Shown here piece by piece: positions 35,028 to 48,122 of a stretch of DNA of 64,000 nt; position 1 is the first letter of the stretch; each line of letters opens with the position of its first letter. Both the position numbers and the translations under genes were made by a program. The notes under the pieces are model-generated. The model was not told where the DNA came from, ran no database searches, and saw only the letters and a list, made by a program, of their open reading frames with translations. Origin of the DNA: Reclinomonas americana ATCC 50394 (lineage: Eukaryota > Jakobida > Jakobea > Jakobida); the NCBI GenBank assembly GCA_048213135.1, contig PS015126.1, forward strand, positions 1 to 64,000, given 5' to 3'.

Positions 35028-36997
35028 CGACGAGAGAGGAGAGGAGGAGAGNNNNNNNNNNNNNNNNNNNNNNNNNNNNNNNNNNNNNNNNNNNNNNNNN
35101 NNNNNNNNNNNNNNNNNNNGGACCGACGAGACGAGGGAGGAGGAGGAGGAGAGAGAGGGGAGAGAGGAGAGAGAGGAAGCGCTGGAGCGGACTGCTGAAC
35201 TCTTCCTTCCCTCTCTTCTCTTGCACTCTATCCTTTCTCCCTCCCTCCCTCCCTCACCCTTCCTCTTTCTCACTCTCTCCTTTCCTCCTCTCATCTCTCC
35301 ATCACCTGTCTTTCTCGCCCTTCTCTCACTCCCCGCTTCTCCCAGCAGCCTCTCTCCCTTCGCTTCTCCCCCTTCCCCTTCTTCCGTCCTCGCTTCCTTC
35401 TCTTCTCTCCCGTCTCTCCCTCTCCTTCCTCCCTCTTCTCTCCCCCCTTCTCCCTCCTGCCTCCCTTCCTTTCCCCTCCTTTCTCACCCTCTCCTTGTGC
35501 TTCCTACCAGATCCCCACCCCACTTGTCCGTGATTGACGGCTTCTCGGACCCACTGCACTGGAAGGGATCGAGCGGAGTGCACTTGTCGTCGCAGGCGGG
35601 ACTGGGAGAGCTGTGCGCGCAGATCGAGGCCACGGGAGCGCACTGTTGCGTTCAGGAGCAGCGGAGGTCTCCCTTTCTCGTCGCACTCACGTTCTTTCGC
35701 TCGCCCGCCAGGCGTCGTGCTGGACTCGCTCAACGCCCTCTTGCGACTCCACTCGTGGACACAAGTGCTCCGCTTCCTGCGACGAGTCACCGACAGTGCG
35801 CGAGGTCTGCGGGCCTTGTACACCGCCGTCTCTTCTCCTCCGCTCACTTGCCTATTCTTCGCAGATCCACTGGCGGTGATCTGCATTGTGCACGTGGACC
35901 TGTTGCCGGGCGGCAGTGAGATTGACTTGGACGACTCGGAGGTGGTGGCAGAGGCGTCGCTCGCACGCGACTACAATGCGTTGCAGATGTATGCGCGGGC
36001 GCGCATCAGTGTCGAACCGGTGGTGGCGCAGCCGTATGCCGCGGACATTCGCATTTTGGGTGAGTGGGGGAAGAGAATGACCACATCGCTGTGTCTTGCT
36101 GATCCTCGTGACGCCTCCCGTTGCTGTCTCGTTTCTGTGTCACCCCCTTGCTTTTCTCAGTCTCGATATCTCCAGTTTTCCGTTTTCTCTCGTTTCCAGT
36201 CGTCTCTCTCCCTTTGCCTCACTCCCGCGCACTTTTCCCTTCTCCCCACTCACACCAGGCGGCTTCATGTCCGTTCCCGTGTCCTCGCTGCACGGAGAGG
36301 CCGCCGAGATGTACCTGGCTGAGAAGCGAAACAAGCAGCGAGTGGTTATTGCCGGTCGTGCCGACGTCAAGTGCACGTGCAGGGCGCGACGCTCCAACGC
36401 CAAGCTGCAGACATCGGTGCGTGTCGGTGCAGATCCAGTCGGTTTCTCTCTCGTCACTTCTCGTCTCGTGCAAACCTATCATCTGACGCTCATGCATCTG
36501 TCTCACTCCCCCGTTTTTATCCTCATTTGCTTCGCGCTTTCTCCGCGTCATCGTTGTCTCCAACGACACACACGTGTCGTGAATCTCACGCTCGCACTTC
36601 TCATTCGATTTCTGTATTTCCTGCACCTCCCCTCCTCTCACCGTCTTCTCTCTCGTCGCCCCGTCCATTTGTTGCTCGTTTCCTCTCTGTCCTCTCTATC
36701 TCCCCCTTCCCTCTCTGTCCCTCCCTTCTCTGCCTGACCTCTCATCTCAGGCTCGTTACGGTCCATCGTCTGCCTCCGACAAGTTCTCTGTCTGTCATCC
36801 TTTTCGTTTGCACTTCAGCTGCATGCTCTCTCCGCGTCATCTTTGTCTCTAACAACTGCAAATGTCGTTCATCCCTTTCCGTTGTCACGCTAGCACTTCT
36901 CGTTCATGTTCTTGTTTCTTGCATCTCCAATAGCTCCCCCTCCCTCTTTCGCCCCTTTCCTCTCTCTCTCTCTCTCTACTTTCTCTCTCTCTCTCTC

Positions 36998-37039
<42 letters not shown>

Positions 37040-37751
37040 CGTCGTCTCTACTCTCTCGTCTACTCGTCGTACGTCGNNNNNNNNNNNNNNNNNNNNNNNN
37101 NNNNNNNNNNNNNNNNNNNNNNNNNNNNNNNNNNNNNNNNNNNNNNNNNNNNNNNNNNNNNNNNNNNNNNNNNNNNNNNNNNNNNNNNNNNNNNNNNNNN
37201 NNNNNNNNNNNNNNNNNNNNNNNNNNNNNNNNNNNNNNNNNNNNNNNNNNNNNNNNNNNNNNNNNNNNNNNNNNNNNNNNNNNNNNNNNNNNNNNNNNNN
37301 NNNNNNNNNNNNNNNNNNNNNNNNNNNNNNNNNNNNNNNNNNNNNNNNNNNNNNNNNNNNNNNNNNNNNNNNNNNNNNNNNNNNNNNNNNNNNNNNNNNN
37401 NNNNNNNNNNNNNNNNNNNNNNNNNNNNNNNNNNNNNNNNNNNNNNNNNNNNNNNNNNNNNNNNNNNNNNNNNNNNNNNNNNNNNNNNNNNNNNNNNNNN
37501 NNNNNNNNNNNNNNNNNNNNNNNNNNNNNNNNNNNNNNNNNNNNNNNNNNNNNNNNNNNNNNNNNNNNNNNNNNNNNNNNNNNNNNNNNNNNNNNNNNNN
37601 NNNNNNNNNNNNNNNNNNNNNNNNNNNNNNNNNNNNNNNNNNNNNGTTTCCGTTCCGTCCGTACGTACGTACGTACCTTCCTTCCGTTCGTTACTTACGT
37701 TTCGTTTCGTTTCGTTTCGTCTCTCTACCTACTACTCCCTCCTCCTCTCTC

Positions 37752-37799
<48 letters not shown>

Positions 37800-38407
37800 T
37801 ACTTACAGACCTGCAAACGTGCTCGCACTCCCTCTCTCCCGTTTTCTCTCTCGTTGTTCCTGTCTCTCCCTCGTTCATGTGTTCCTCTCTTTGCCCTCTC
37901 TGTCTCCCCCCTCCCTTTCTTTCCTTCCCTTCTCTTCCCTTCCCTTCCCTTCCCCCTTCCCTCTCATCGCTTTCTTCCTTTGCAGGAGGAATGGTTCGTG
38001 GCCACCGACGACGACGACTCACTCCTCCCGCTGCCGGTTGAGGACTACGACGCAGTGCGTCGACGCGCCGAGCAAGCCAACGTTACGTCTTCTTCCTCCC
38101 TCCCTTGCTCTCCCCTTTACTCCTCCTTGCTCACCCATGGGTGCAGGCCACGGATCCCACCGAGGTCGCCTCATTCAACTTGAAGTTGTCCGACGCGGAG
38201 CGCGAGGCCAAGGATGCAGTGCGGTTACCGTACACCAAGCAAGCGGCGACTGCTGCTGCTGCCGGCGAGCCGGCAGGACTGCCGACCACGGTGCAAATCA
38301 GGGGAGGCAACAGCAGCAGCGGCAGCGCAACTGCATCTGGCACGATTTTTGTGGACCACGACGAGATCTTTGACGACGACGACCCCGACTTTGATCTCGA
38401 TCTCTGA
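34663..38407 (+). CDS. Elongator complex subunit ELP5
   Basis: ELP5 is part of the Elp4-5-6 ring of Elongator, which modifies wobble uridines of tRNA. Eight exons join with matching phases: 34663-34778, 34852-34908, 35511-35644, 35712-35795, 35865-36059, 36259-36416, 37986-38081 and 38147-38407, giving about 366 residues. Landmarks are the N-terminal MLLQVLSHTG; DGFSDPLHWKG (animal ELP5 has FRDPLNW); HCVVLDSLNALL; VICIVHVDLLPGG; VASFNLKLSDAEREAKDAV with LPYTKQ; and a very acidic end, DDDDPDFDLDL. These last two blocks are the ELP5 hallmarks. The fold is RecA-like without a working Walker motif, as in the family. Donors include GTTGAG and GTTGCG. A large gap and microsatellites fill the sixth intron. 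The stop lies 79 bp from the stop of the convergent ABCG gene. Confidence 0.88.
34915..35160. repeat. (GA)n tract with gap 35052-35119 in an ELP5 intron
   Basis: A GA microsatellite at about 34919-35051, a 68-base N run, then GGAGGA-rich sequence. All of it lies in the intron 34909-35510, whose 3' half is CT-rich. Confidence 0.85.
36480..36930 (+). repeat. Two-copy repeat in the sixth ELP5 intron
   Basis: CTTTCTCCGCGTCATCGTTG-like sequence followed by a CTCGCACTTCTCATTC block is seen at about 36537-36630 and again at about 36827-36925, roughly 290 bp apart, with matching flanks (TTTGC..CGCGCT and CTTGCATCTCC). Confidence 0.6.
36955..37800. repeat. (CT)n, TACG words and gap 37077-37645 in an ELP5 intron
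   Basis: CT tracts at about 36960-37045 pass into TCGTACG words and the N run. After it come CGTACGTACGTACC, TTTCG repeats and another CT tract (37741-37798). The same CT-plus-TACG pairing marks gaps at 772-842 and 22817-23080. Confidence 0.85.
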
Positions 38408-38486
38408 ATGAACGAGATAGTAAACGAATTTACTCGCTAATAACAAACAAACTTGCATGAAAACACAATCCCTCTCCTCTCTCTGT

Positions 38487-41400
38487 TTAGTTCTTGAGGA
38501 AGCGGATGCCGCAGTAGGCGACCACTCTCATGAATGCAATCAGGGCAAACAGCACGCCAATGCAACCGCCGATGGTGATGTAGTCGTAGCCCTGGGCGCT
38601 AATCGTCTGCTCGCCCGATGTGACGGGGCATTGGCCCTTGGAGTTGAGCTGCGCCGGTGTGCAGTAGAGCTCGAGGCCGGAGAGCTCATTCAGGGCAAGA
38701 CCCACAAAGGCGTACTTGATGAAGCTCAGGGCGTCCTGCAAACAAGCAATAAGACGAGTGGACAGAGGGAGAGGGAGGAGGGTGGAAGGGAGAGTACGTA
38801 CCAGCCACACAAAGTACTTGGGCAGGAAGGCGGGTGCCAAGAAGAAACCGCCAAAGAGACGGGTAATCTGGGAGGGGTGGGGAGGAAAATGGTTAGCTTG
38901 TGCGTGATCTACTACTGCACTCAAAAATCTGGGCATCGCCGACGGTGACTGACAGAAAGGAGAGGAGATGGAGGAGGTGACAGGGAGGAAACGAGTGCAC
39001 ACGCATCAGCGTTGTGTTTGCGACAGAATTAAGGAATAGAGAGAGTGGGACGAGAGTCTATCTCTTACAAAACACAGGTGCAATGCAGGCTTCCCCTCTC
39101 CTCTCACCCATCACCCGCATCTCACCTCGAGCCACATCGGCAACACCGTAAGCGACTTCGTGGCCGTCTTGCACAACGCCGACACCATCAGCGCGAGTGA
39201 CGTGGCCGAAATCGTGCACAGCATCATGAACACCATAAAGACGAAGAACTTGCCGGCGTTGGGCTGCAGGCCCACCATCCAGTACACGATGCAGCTGAAG
39301 AGGATCTGCGGCCACCAATGTAAGCAGCCAGTGAGTGACACACAAACGTACACACAGAGTTCGACAATAAACATCAAATTCTACAAAGACTCGCTCATAC
39401 ACGCATCCACGAACACAACAATCACGGAGACAAACGATCCCACACACACATACACAAAAGCTCAACATATACAGCATCGCACACAAGCAAACACACAGCC
39501 CACCACTGGAACACGCACACACAAAAATCTTGCAGACTTATAGGATGCACGACAGACGAATCCACTTTCTCGCACACACAGTTCACATCAAACTAACACA
39601 CACACACACAGGTGGCCCCCACTCTTCGCTCTCTTCTCAACTGCCTTCGTTCTCACCTCCCCTTCCCCTTTTACCTTCCCTTCGCCTTCCACACACACAC
39701 ACACACACACGTGGCCCCCACTCTTCGCTCTCTTCCCATCCGCCTTCGTTCTCACCTACCCTTCCCCTTTTACCCTCCCTTCCCGTTCCACCCTCCCTTT
39801 CCCTTCTGCCTCCTTTTCCCCTCCACTCACCGGCTGAATGAGCTGCACGATAAACTCGACGACCATCTTGGCGCAAAAGTACGCACTGGCGCGATACGTA
39901 CCCGCCAGGCGTTCCCTCAACGACAGCACACGCTCCTCGGGGAACGAGTTGACCACCGACATGGAGCCGCACACTCCCTGGTTGACGCAGCAGAAGAAGA
40001 GCAGCGGAGCGCGGCGGCTGATGCTGCTCTGCGAGGTGCCGATTTGATAAAAGGCGCCGCCAATCAGCAGAGACATGATAATGTTCTGGATTGTGGCCAC
40101 AATGACGCTGCCGCGGTGTCGCCACTGCTCCTTCATGCAGCGCGTGGTCAGCGTGACAAACTGGCGCATCCATGAGGTGCGGTCGCGCTCCATCAGCGGC
40201 GCCACCTCATTGTCGTCGTCCAGGCCCATGCCACCGTCCTTGGAGGCCACGCCACCGTCGCCGTCGTGCGGTCGTTTGAGGTGGTCCTTGTTGCGTGACA
40301 GCGGCTTGATGGCCGGCCGCATGGGCAGCTCCAGCCCGCGATCCACATCGATCTCGCGATGTGGCAGCAGCGCGCGCAGGCGTTGGGCGTTCTCGTCGGC
40401 CTTTCTCCGCGCCTCGTCGGCGTCCACGGCGCGGTCCTCAATGGTGGCCGACACCACCTCCATGACGTGGTCGGCGGGGTTGTTGGCGGCGTTGGCAGGG
40501 AAGCCGGCCTCGGCGTAGTAGCGCAGAATGTCCTTTTGCGGGCCCCAGTAGATGGTTTGACCAAAGTTGAGGAGGAGGATGTCATCTGCGACAAGGGGAA
40601 AGGGGGATAAAAGGGAAAGGGTGAGGAGGGTGAAGGGAGAGGCAAAGTGGAAAGAGGGAGAGGGAAGAGAGGGAGGAGGGAAGACGGAAGAGGGGGGAGA
40701 GGGAGGGGAGGAGAAGGGAAATGGGAGAGGCAAGGGAGAGAGTGAGAGAGACCGTGCGTCGGAGAGAGAGAGAGAGAGACACGTGGTGGACGATGAGCGA
40801 CAATGACTATCACGAGACGGACTGAAGAGGTAGAGACGGACAAGAAGGAACGTGGATACCGAAAGGCACAAGACATGAAAATCGAAGAAAACAGAAGCCG
40901 CCTAGAACAGAGAAGACGTACGAACCGAAAAGAAGGACTTGACTCGCTTTAGACACGGAAGGCAAATGGCGAAAGCAAACGCAATGAGGTAGAGAAACAG
41001 AATACAAGACACTCCGCCCGAAGAGGAAAGAGAGGAATGCGAAAGAGAGAGAGAGAAACGAAGAGAATCAGAAAGAGAGAGAGCTAGAGAAAAAAAGAGA
41101 ATAAGAAAGAGAGAGAAAATGAGAACCAGTGAGAGCGAACAATAACATTCCGTCACCTCTGGCAAGACAACAGTTACAGCGAGATTAGTGATACAAATGT
41201 ACAGATAAAAAGACTAGGAAAGAGAGAGAATGCAAAGGCGAGAGAGAGAGAAAAACAGAAAATGAGGAAGTGAGAAACAGAGGGAATGCAACACAGAAAC
41301 AGAGAGAAAGACGACGGTGAACGCAAGCGTAACGACAAAAGATACAGAAAAGAGACTGTGTGAGAGAGAAGCAGAAAGAAGTCAAAAGAGATAGAGAAAG

Positions 41401-43655
41401 GAGCATGAGGAAGAACACATTTCCACCACCTCCGCCAAGACGACGGTGAAGGCCAGCGTGATGACACCAAAAAAGACAGGAAAGAGACTGTGCATGTGTG
41501 AGAGAAAGGGAGAGAATGAGGACGAACGCGCTTCTTCCCACCTCCACCAAGACCACATTGAACGCAAGCGTGATGACACACAGATACAGAAAAGAGACTG
41601 TGTGTGTGTGTGAGAGAGAGAAACAGAGAGAAGGCAAAAGCGAGAGAACAGAGAAAATGAGAAACAGAGAGAATGAGAAAGAGAGAGAGAGAGAAGGAAA
41701 AGAGAGAGAGAAGAACAAGAAAAACGAGGAAGTGAGAAACAGAGGGAATGCAATAGAGAAAAAAAGCATGAGGTAGAACACGTGCCCTCCACACCTCCGA
41801 CAAGACGACGGTGAACGCAAGCGTGACGACACAAAGATACGACCGTGTGGGAGAGAGAGAAAGAGAGAAAATGCTCGGTCGCCCTTCCCCTTGTCCTTTC
41901 CCTCTCTAATCCCTTGCCCTTTCCCCATTCGTGGCACTCACCAAACATGTCAAAAATCTTGCTCTGCGGCTGATGAATGGTGCACACAATGGTGCAAATG
42001 CGCGTGTCGGCAATCTTCTTGAGGTACGAGCACACCGACAGCGCCGTCACCGAGTCGAGACCCGTGGTCGGCTCGTCGAGGAAGAGGAGCGTCGGTCCGC
42101 ACAGCAGCTCAATGGCAATGGAGAGGCGCTTGCGCTCGCCACCCGAGATGCCGTCGGTGGACTCGCCGACAAGTGTGTTGCGAATGTTCTGCAGACCCAT
42201 TTGCTCAATGGCCCACTCGACGCGCTCGTCGAGAATCTCTTGCGGCGCCGAGCCGGGCAGGCGCAGGCGCGCCGTGTACTGCAGCGTCTCCTCCACCGTC
42301 AACTTGCCGTTGAGCAGATCCGCTTGCATCACGTAGCCGGCCATGATCTTGAGGTCGGCGAGGGTGTACGGGCGGCCGTTGAGACGCGTTTCGCCCTCAA
42401 ACGACACCATGTTGTCTTGGCGGCGGGCGAGGGCGTTGAGGAGAGTGGTCTTGCCGGAGCCACTCGGCCCCATAATGGCCAGGAAGCCGCCGGCGGCCTG
42501 GCCGGAGACGCCCGTGACGAGGATCTTGCGCTTGCCGCCGGCCTTGCGGGGTTGCGCGAAAATCACGAGGTCCTTCCAGGTGAGCACGCTGGGGACGGCG
42601 GAGTCGAGGCGGGTTTCGATGTCGGTGTGGTCGATCACGGGGTCTGCAGAATAGGGAAGGGAGGGAAGGGGGGAGTGAGGGAAAGGGGTAAAGGGCAAAG
42701 GAGGAGAGGAGAGGAGAAGGGAGGAGAGATGAGGAGAGAAGTGGATCAGAGGAGAGGAGCACAGGAGAGGAGCAGGAGAGGAGATGAGGAGAAGAGAGAA
42801 CAAAGGAGGAAGTGACGGAAAGCAGAGAGAAAGAAAAGAGAAGCAAAGAGGGAGAGAAGAGAAGAGTTGAGAAGAGACGAGGCACGGCGAGGAGCAAAGA
42901 CGAGGGGAGTAGTGTGGAGAGGAGAGGAGAGGAGAGGAGAGGAGAGGAGAGGAGAGGAGAGGAGAGGAGAGGAGCAAGAGCAGGAACAGGAGAGGAAAGG
43001 AGAGGAGAGGAAAGGAGAGGAGAGACGAAAGGAGAAGGGAAATGAAGTGAAAGAGAGAGAAAAGATGAGAAAAAGCGAGGCACTGCAGGAGAAGCGACGA
43101 GGAGTGGAGTGGAGTGGAGAGGAGTGGAGAGGAGAGGAGAGAAGAGAAAAGAAGAGAGAGGAGAGGAGAGGAGATGGAGGGAAGGGAAGAAGAGCAGCCA
43201 GAGCACAAGAAAGCAATGACAGATCGCAGAAAGACAACAGAGCGCGAGACTCGTTTGAGAGCGAAAGAGAGAGAGAGAGAGTGAAAGTGATGCAGTGAGG
43301 CTGCAAGAGTGTGCGCAAGACGTGAGAGAGCGAGCAGCAGAAAAAGAACAAGGGGCGCAGAGACAAAGGGTGCGCGCGCGCGACAACACCCCAATCGGTG
43401 CGCAAGAACCCGGAGACACACACACACACACGACTGATGCAGAGAGAAAAAGAGAAGAGAGAGGCGACATGGGAGACCGACAACAAAGCAAGTGCATTAC
43501 TTGCGGCCGCGTGCGCGTGTGACTGTGAGTGAGAGAGAGACAGAGTGATGCAGCAACTGTGAGTGCGCGCGCTCTTTCTCACCTCGTGTGTTGACACTGG
43601 CTCCGCGGTCGCGGCGACCAGGAGAGGGAATAGGCGACAGCTCAACGTCTGTCAT
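38487..43655 (-). CDS. ABCG (WHITE)-type half ABC transporter
   Basis: ABCG half-transporters dimerise to export lipids or sterols; the substrate is unknown here. Six exons join to 674 residues: 43655-43583, 42643-41942, 40585-39831, 39305-39126, 38867-38802 and 38735-38487. The nucleotide-binding domain comes first, as in the family: Walker A GPSGSGKTT, GYVMQADLLNGKLTVEE, signature ISGGERKRLSIA, Walker B LLFLDEPTTGLDS and the H-loop TIHQP. A charged linker (HLKRPHDGDGGVASKD) precedes the membrane domain, which has QWRHRGSVIVATIQNIIMSL, an FPEERVLSLRER block, and helices including VLFALIAFMRVVAYCGIRF at the end. The short Cys-containing extracellular loop (LELYCTPAQLNSKGQC) before the last helix is typical. 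The start is the Met opening MTDVELSPIPSPG, alone in exon 1. Introns 1 and 2 are packed with repeats. Confidence 0.92.
41290..41850 (+). repeat. Diverged repeat in ABCG intron 2 (about 110-130 bp period)
   Basis: A block with AAGACGACGGTGAACGCAAG, GTGATGACACA and CAGAAAAGAGACTGTGTG recurs near 41310, 41435, 41548 and 41803. Between copies lie GAGAGAAACAGAG-type purine stretches. The rest of the intron (40586-41289) is purine-rich on the + strand with no exon seen. Confidence 0.7.
42655..43200 (+). repeat. Purine tract with (GGAGA)n in ABCG intron 1
   Basis: Nearly pure A/G on the + strand, with perfect GGAGA pentamers at about 42915-42972 and GTGGA variants near 43094-43125. On the coding strand it is pyrimidine. 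Confidence 0.85.
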
Positions 43656-43951
43656 ATTGTGATTTCTGAGTGATGCAGCAAAAGTGAGCGACTGACGCAA
43701 CACACACACGATGAAAATCACGAGAGAGACAAAGAGCAGACGAGACCTTTATGTGTGTGTGCGTGTCAACGTGTGCGGGGGTGGAGAAGGAGAAGGCGCT
43801 GAGCGATTCTTGCTTTGTGGCAGTTGCGTTGTCTTCTCTCTGCAGACGCGCAACAAAACAATTGGACTTTTCTTGTCTAGAAGCCAATTGGAGTGTGCGC
43901 CCAGTGCGCGCGCTGTGCGCAACGCGGAAGTCACGCTCTCTCTCTGGTGAT

Positions 43952-43994
<43 letters not shown>

Positions 43995-44501
43995 AGAGTG
44001 TGCGCACGCAGACTGGGCTGTGAAGAGCGAGAGAGGGCAGAGGCGACACACGCGCGCAAGCGAGAGTGATATCCGAATGCAGAAAGCATCTTTTTTGGCG
44101 ATCAGTGGCGCTTGTATGCATGCGTGCGTGGGTGCGTGAGCGAAGGAGTGAGAAAGAGAGTGAGTGGGTGAGAGAGGCACAGTCATCGCGATCGACTCGC
44201 CGCTTTTGGCAGGAAGCAATTGCACTGTAGTGTCTGCGTTTTCGATACGGGTCAGCTGGCCCGGCAACTGTGGAGTGAGAGAGGAGCAACCGCTTTCCCA
44301 TCTCTTGCTGCACTGTGTGCCCTGACCAGGGGTTCAACATCAATAGCGATGGACGTCCACGATTTCTGGTGCTGGCCGGCCTGGTGGCTGCGTGACTGGA
44401 AACAAGGAGAGACTTGTTGCTGAACCCTTGTCGCTCTTCGATTGTATTCCCTTCCCCACCATCGCATACTTTGCCCCTTGGCCTCCATCCCCCACTGTGA
44501 A
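43656..44501. other. Intergenic region between ABCG and the CX3C gene
   Basis: It holds a (GT)n run at about 43953-43991. No exon with family similarity or consistent splice signals was found. It includes the ABCG promoter side and the 3' flank of the secreted protein gene. Confidence 0.6.
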
Positions 44502-45551
44502 TCACAACTCCGCCGAGCGTGCAGCAGCAGCGATGCGGAGCTCCTCGGCACGGAGACCCAATTCGCGCTGGCTATTCGCCTGCGACTTCTTCTCGCACGC
44601 CGAGTAGCACTGCTGGTGCCACACCTCGGCGGCCTCGGTCTGCGCCGCCTGATTCAGCTCCACCTCGTCGATGCACTTGGCGTGGGGGAGCGGCGACACG
44701 TCGCGAGATTGGTGGGCGTGCTGGCAGGCGGCACGGGCGTCCTGCGTCGCGGTGGAGCTCTGCTCGATCGAGTGCGCGAACGTGGTGTCGCACTCGTTCA
44801 GGCAGCTGTTGAAGACGCCTGCGCACACTAGAGTGAGCGTGCGAGAAGAGGGGAAGGGGACGTGAGTGCGATCGCAACTGGAGCTGGCAGTGGTGGTGGC
44901 CTGCTCGGTGACTTGGTGCACCGAGTTGGTGATGCCGCATGACGAAATGCAGCTGCGAGGAGGAGGTTAGAGAGAAGGGAGGAAGGGAGGCGAAGGGTAA
45001 GGACGAGAAAGACGAGAGGAGGAGACGAGAGGGGAGGGAAGGGAGGGAGGGACGAGAGGGGGAGACGGGAGCGGGAGGGAGACGGGAGGGGAGACGAGAG
45101 GGGGAGACGGGAGGGGAGACGGAGCGGGAGACGGGAGACGGGAGGGAGACGGGAGGGGANNNNNNNNNNNNNNNNNNNNGTGTGTGTGTGTGTGTGTGAG
45201 TGCGTGTGCAGTGTGTGTGTGCAGTGTGAGGTCAGCGCAACGACTGCAGAGACACAGGCTGAGAGGCGCACGAGCTGAACGCCAACTCCGCGCGTTCCAG
45301 ACACGCATGTCGCACACCACTGCGCGCGACGCGCTCACACTCCACAGAGGCCTCCGTGAAGGCACTCACACACGAGACCTCCGCCTCACCAGCTGCACAC
45401 ATATAAAAGCGGAAGTTTTAAATACCGCCCCTAGGCCTGTACACAGCACGCTCACGTACTTACCGACGGATTGGTCGCCGCTGCTGGCACGTACAGCGGC
45501 CACCAGCACAACAATGACGAGTGTAAGCAGAATGACTCGAGACTGCAGCAT
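44502..45551 (-). CDS. Secreted Cys-rich protein with CX3C pairs (unknown function)
   Basis: I do not recognise the family. Four exons join in frame, 45551-45464, 45392-45242, 44952-44879 and 44827-44502, to 212 residues. Exon 1 is a signal peptide (MLQSRVILLTLVIVVLVAAV) ending near RASSGDQSV. The mature part looks helical and contains spaced cysteines, including the CX3C pairs CISSC, CLNEC and CYSAC. CX3C pairs on helices suggest disulfide-linked helical hairpins; small TIM-type proteins use twin CX3C, but a signal peptide argues against mitochondria. Both internal donors at 45241 and 44878 are GTTGCG. An intron between exons 2 and 3 contains a GGGAGACGG minisatellite and a 20-base gap (45160-45179). 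A related exon lies upstream at 46538-46753. Confidence 0.65.
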
Positions 45552-45949
45552 TTATTCGCTCCTCCGGAGTGTAGTAAGTGCGGTGTTTTATCGGTCGGAC
45601 AACTTCTCACACTCGGAAAAACTCTGCTTTTTTTCAGTTGCACTCGACAAGGTGAGCGGCCTGTGTGTGTGCCTCTGTGTGCATCACCTCACTCATTCAA
45701 CTGCACATGTCGTGTCTGCGTGCATCGCTCTCTCTCTTGCACTGTTCTTCATTTGTGTTTTGTTGTCTTGGTTTCTCTCTCTCTCTCGCACTTGCTGCAC
45801 ACGCACTGTTCCTCGCATGTGTTGTTGTGGGTTCTCTATATCTCTCTCTCACACACACACCAACATACACACGTGCTGCACACTGTTCCTCATTTGTGTT
45901 TGTTGTTTGATTTCTCTCTTTAACACACTCACTCTTTCTTCCTATCTCT

Positions 45950-45993
45950 CTCTCACTTGCTGCACACGCACTGTTCCTCATTTGTGCTTGTTG

Positions 45994-46042
<49 letters not shown>

Positions 46043-46340
46043 NNNNNNNNNNNNNNNNNNNNNNNNNNNNNNNNNNNNNNNNNNNNNNNNNNNNNNNNNN
46101 NNNNNNNNNNNNNNNNNNNNNNNNNNNNNNNNNNNNNNNNNNNNNNNNNNNNNNNNNNNNNNNNNNNNNNNNNNNNNNNNNNNNNNNNNNNNNNNNNNNN
46201 NGGGAGAGCGAGAGGGGAGAGAGAGCAAGGAGAGCGAGAGGGGGAGAGCGAGAGGGGAGACGAGAGGCGAGAGCGAGAGGGGAGACGAGATGGGAGAGCG
46301 AGAGGGGAGACGAGAGGAGAGACAAGAGAGAAGAAAAGGA
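45950..46340. repeat. (CT)n, gap 46043-46201 and GAGAGGGGAGA minisatellite
   Basis: A CT tract runs into the N run. Beyond it are units like GAGAGCGAGAGGGGAGA (46202-46325). The region 45552-45950 before it has repeated blocks with CACTTGCTGCACACGCACTG and CTGTTCCTCATTTGTG at about 100-bp spacing (near 45730, 45795, 45880 and 45955). Confidence 0.7.
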
Positions 46341-46537
46341 GAGGAGAGATATAGGGAGACGGAAGGGAGACGGAGGACAATGAGGTGTAGGCAGGAAGAC
46401 TTGCAGAGGCAGTCGGACGAGGGGAGGGAAGCAGAGAGAAGCACGTGATGCGGAAGAAAAAAGTGGGGAAATGAGTGGAGACTGACGGAGACTGCGAGAA
46501 CGACTTGCAGAGAGAACCAAGCGAGAGCGCATCACAC

Positions 46538-46753
46538 CTTCCACGCGTGCCATCGATGCGCTTGTTGCACAGCGACTCAACGGCCTCTGCGCGACGCAGG
46601 CAGCCCTTGGTCAGCATGTACTTGGTGGGCTCCGGATCGTTGGTGGCATGGCACCAGTCCCAGTCACGCGCACGACGCGACTCGCACGCATACTTGTGCG
46701 TCTGAGACACGTCAACGCACGCACTCTCGCACAACAGAGCAGCATGATCGTCG
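46538..46753 (-). CDS. Partial Cys-rich CX3C exon, related to the neighbouring secreted protein
   Basis: An internal exon bounded by a CAG acceptor and a GTGTGA donor. It encodes about 71 residues with CESAC, YACESRRARDWDWCHATND, CLRRAEAVESLCNKR and no stop. The CX3C pair and cysteine spacing resemble the gene at 44502-45551. Because it lies upstream of that gene's start Met, it probably belongs to a second gene whose other exons are in gaps or microsatellites. It could also be an alternative upstream exon. Function is unknown. Confidence 0.5.
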
Positions 46754-46964
46754 CTGACAGCAAGTGGCTGGAATCTGTGATCGGAAAATTAGGAATGCGA
46801 AGACAATGAAGAGGAGAGAGAGAGAGAGAGTGCGACTGTGTGTGTGTGTATGTGTGTGTGTGTATGTGTGTATGTGTGTGTAGTAAAGTGTGCGTGCATG
46901 TGAGTGTGTGAGTGCGATTGCATGCGTATGTATGTGCGAGTGTGGGTGCAGTGCGTGTGAGTGA

Positions 46965-48122
<1,158 letters not shown>

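Noticed and set aside
45366-45551. 61-residue minus-strand frame as a stand-alone small membrane protein
   Set aside because: Only the first 29 codons are kept; a GTAAGT donor follows and downstream exons join in frame to the secreted CX3C protein.
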